Part shown: in pieces, positions 6,891 through 6,977 of the stretch
Layout: every line of letters starts with the position of its first letter
How positions within the stretch are numbered: the first letter of the stretch is position 1
From: Treponema sp. UBA7590
Lineage (GTDB): Bacteria; Spirochaetota; Spirochaetia; Treponematales; Treponemataceae
Direction of reading: 5' to 3'
DNA length: 6,977 nucleotides
Assembly: GCA_002478955.1 (NCBI GenBank)
Contig: DLKK01000073.1
Coordinates: forward strand, 208-7,184
Program-made: the position numbers and the translations under genes
Notes under the pieces: model-generated
What the model saw: the letters and a program-made list of their open reading frames with translations, nothing else
Told to the model about the DNA's origin: nothing
Database searches by the model: none

Positions 6891-6919
6891 TTTACATACA
6901 AAAATTTCTGTGCTATAAT
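6891..6919 (+). promoter_or_regulatory. Sigma-70-type promoter with extended -10 driving something beyond the right edge
   Basis: TTTACA (6891-6896), a 17-base spacer, and a perfect TATAAT (6914-6919) preceded by TGC. This matches the arrangement of the lipoprotein promoter in spacing and extended -10. The predicted start lies at about 6926, exactly at an ATG. The transcribed gene lies mostly outside the window. Confidence 0.6.
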
Positions 6920-6925
6920 AAAATT

Positions 6926-6977
6926 ATGATGTTGACAAGCATTTTGGAAAATTTTAAACTCAACAACTCAACAACTC
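6926..6977 (+). CDS. Possible start of a reading frame running off the right edge (17 codons visible)
   Basis: ATG ATG at 6926 opens a frame with no stop through 17 codons, reading MMLTSILENFKLNNSTT. It begins at the predicted transcription start of the 6891-6919 promoter, so if real it would be leaderless; there is no Shine-Dalgarno site upstream within the transcript. The last residues are encoded by an 8-bp tandem repeat. The visible part is too short to recognise a family, and it could equally be untranslated leader of a gene further on. Confidence 0.2.
   Translation, partial: MMLTSILENFKLNNSTT
6957..6977. repeat. 8-bp tandem repeat AACTCAAC, 2.6 copies, truncated by the window edge
   Basis: AACTCAAC occurs at 6957-6964 and 6965-6972 without any change, and 6973-6977 (AACTC) begins a third copy. 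The true copy number is unknown because the window ends inside the array. The unit is not a multiple of three, so a change in copy number within a coding region would shift the frame. Confidence 0.7.

Noticed and set aside
6957..6977. Start of a CRISPR array
   Set aside because: The units are 8 bp and directly adjacent with no spacers.

Overview
The window looks like a piece of a spirochaete chromosome, most likely Treponema or a close relative. This rests on two things. The right-hand gene has the build of the very large Treponema surface lipoproteins: a lipobox, an Ig-like N-terminal part, right-handed beta-helix modules and a C-terminal run of GLUG repeats. The left-hand gene is an SMC ATPase that is much shorter than the usual bacterial form, as I recall is typical of spirochaetes. 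No database search was possible, so the genus is an inference.

Layout. Positions 1-2435 (minus strand) hold the N-terminal 811 codons of smc, which runs off the left edge. It starts at a GTG with a clear ribosome binding site and a consensus-like promoter (TTGAAA-17-TATACT). Positions 2436-2673 form a compact divergent promoter region. The rightward promoter is TTGAAG-17-TATAAT with an extended -10. Positions 2674-6849 (plus strand) encode a lipoprotein of about 1391 residues. Positions 6850-6977 are AT-rich. They contain a weak possible terminator, a third good promoter (TTTACA-17-TATAAT), a possible leaderless reading frame, and an 8-bp tandem repeat cut off by the window end.

Function. 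The two genes are divergently transcribed and are probably not functionally linked. SMC is a housekeeping chromosome-compaction ATPase in the cytoplasm. The lipoprotein is predicted to be exported and lipid-anchored, and is likely a surface adhesin-like or cell-envelope protein of unknown ligand. I see no rRNA, tRNA, CRISPR array, transposase, integrase or phage gene.

Most notable points: the SMC coiled coil has about 107 residues in its middle where a canonical hinge of roughly 170 residues would be expected, and no recognisable hinge motif; the lipoprotein repeats the same beta-helix entry motif twice before a GLUG module and is cysteine-rich for an exported protein; and the right edge pairs promoter-like sites with a short tandem repeat whose unit is not a multiple of three.
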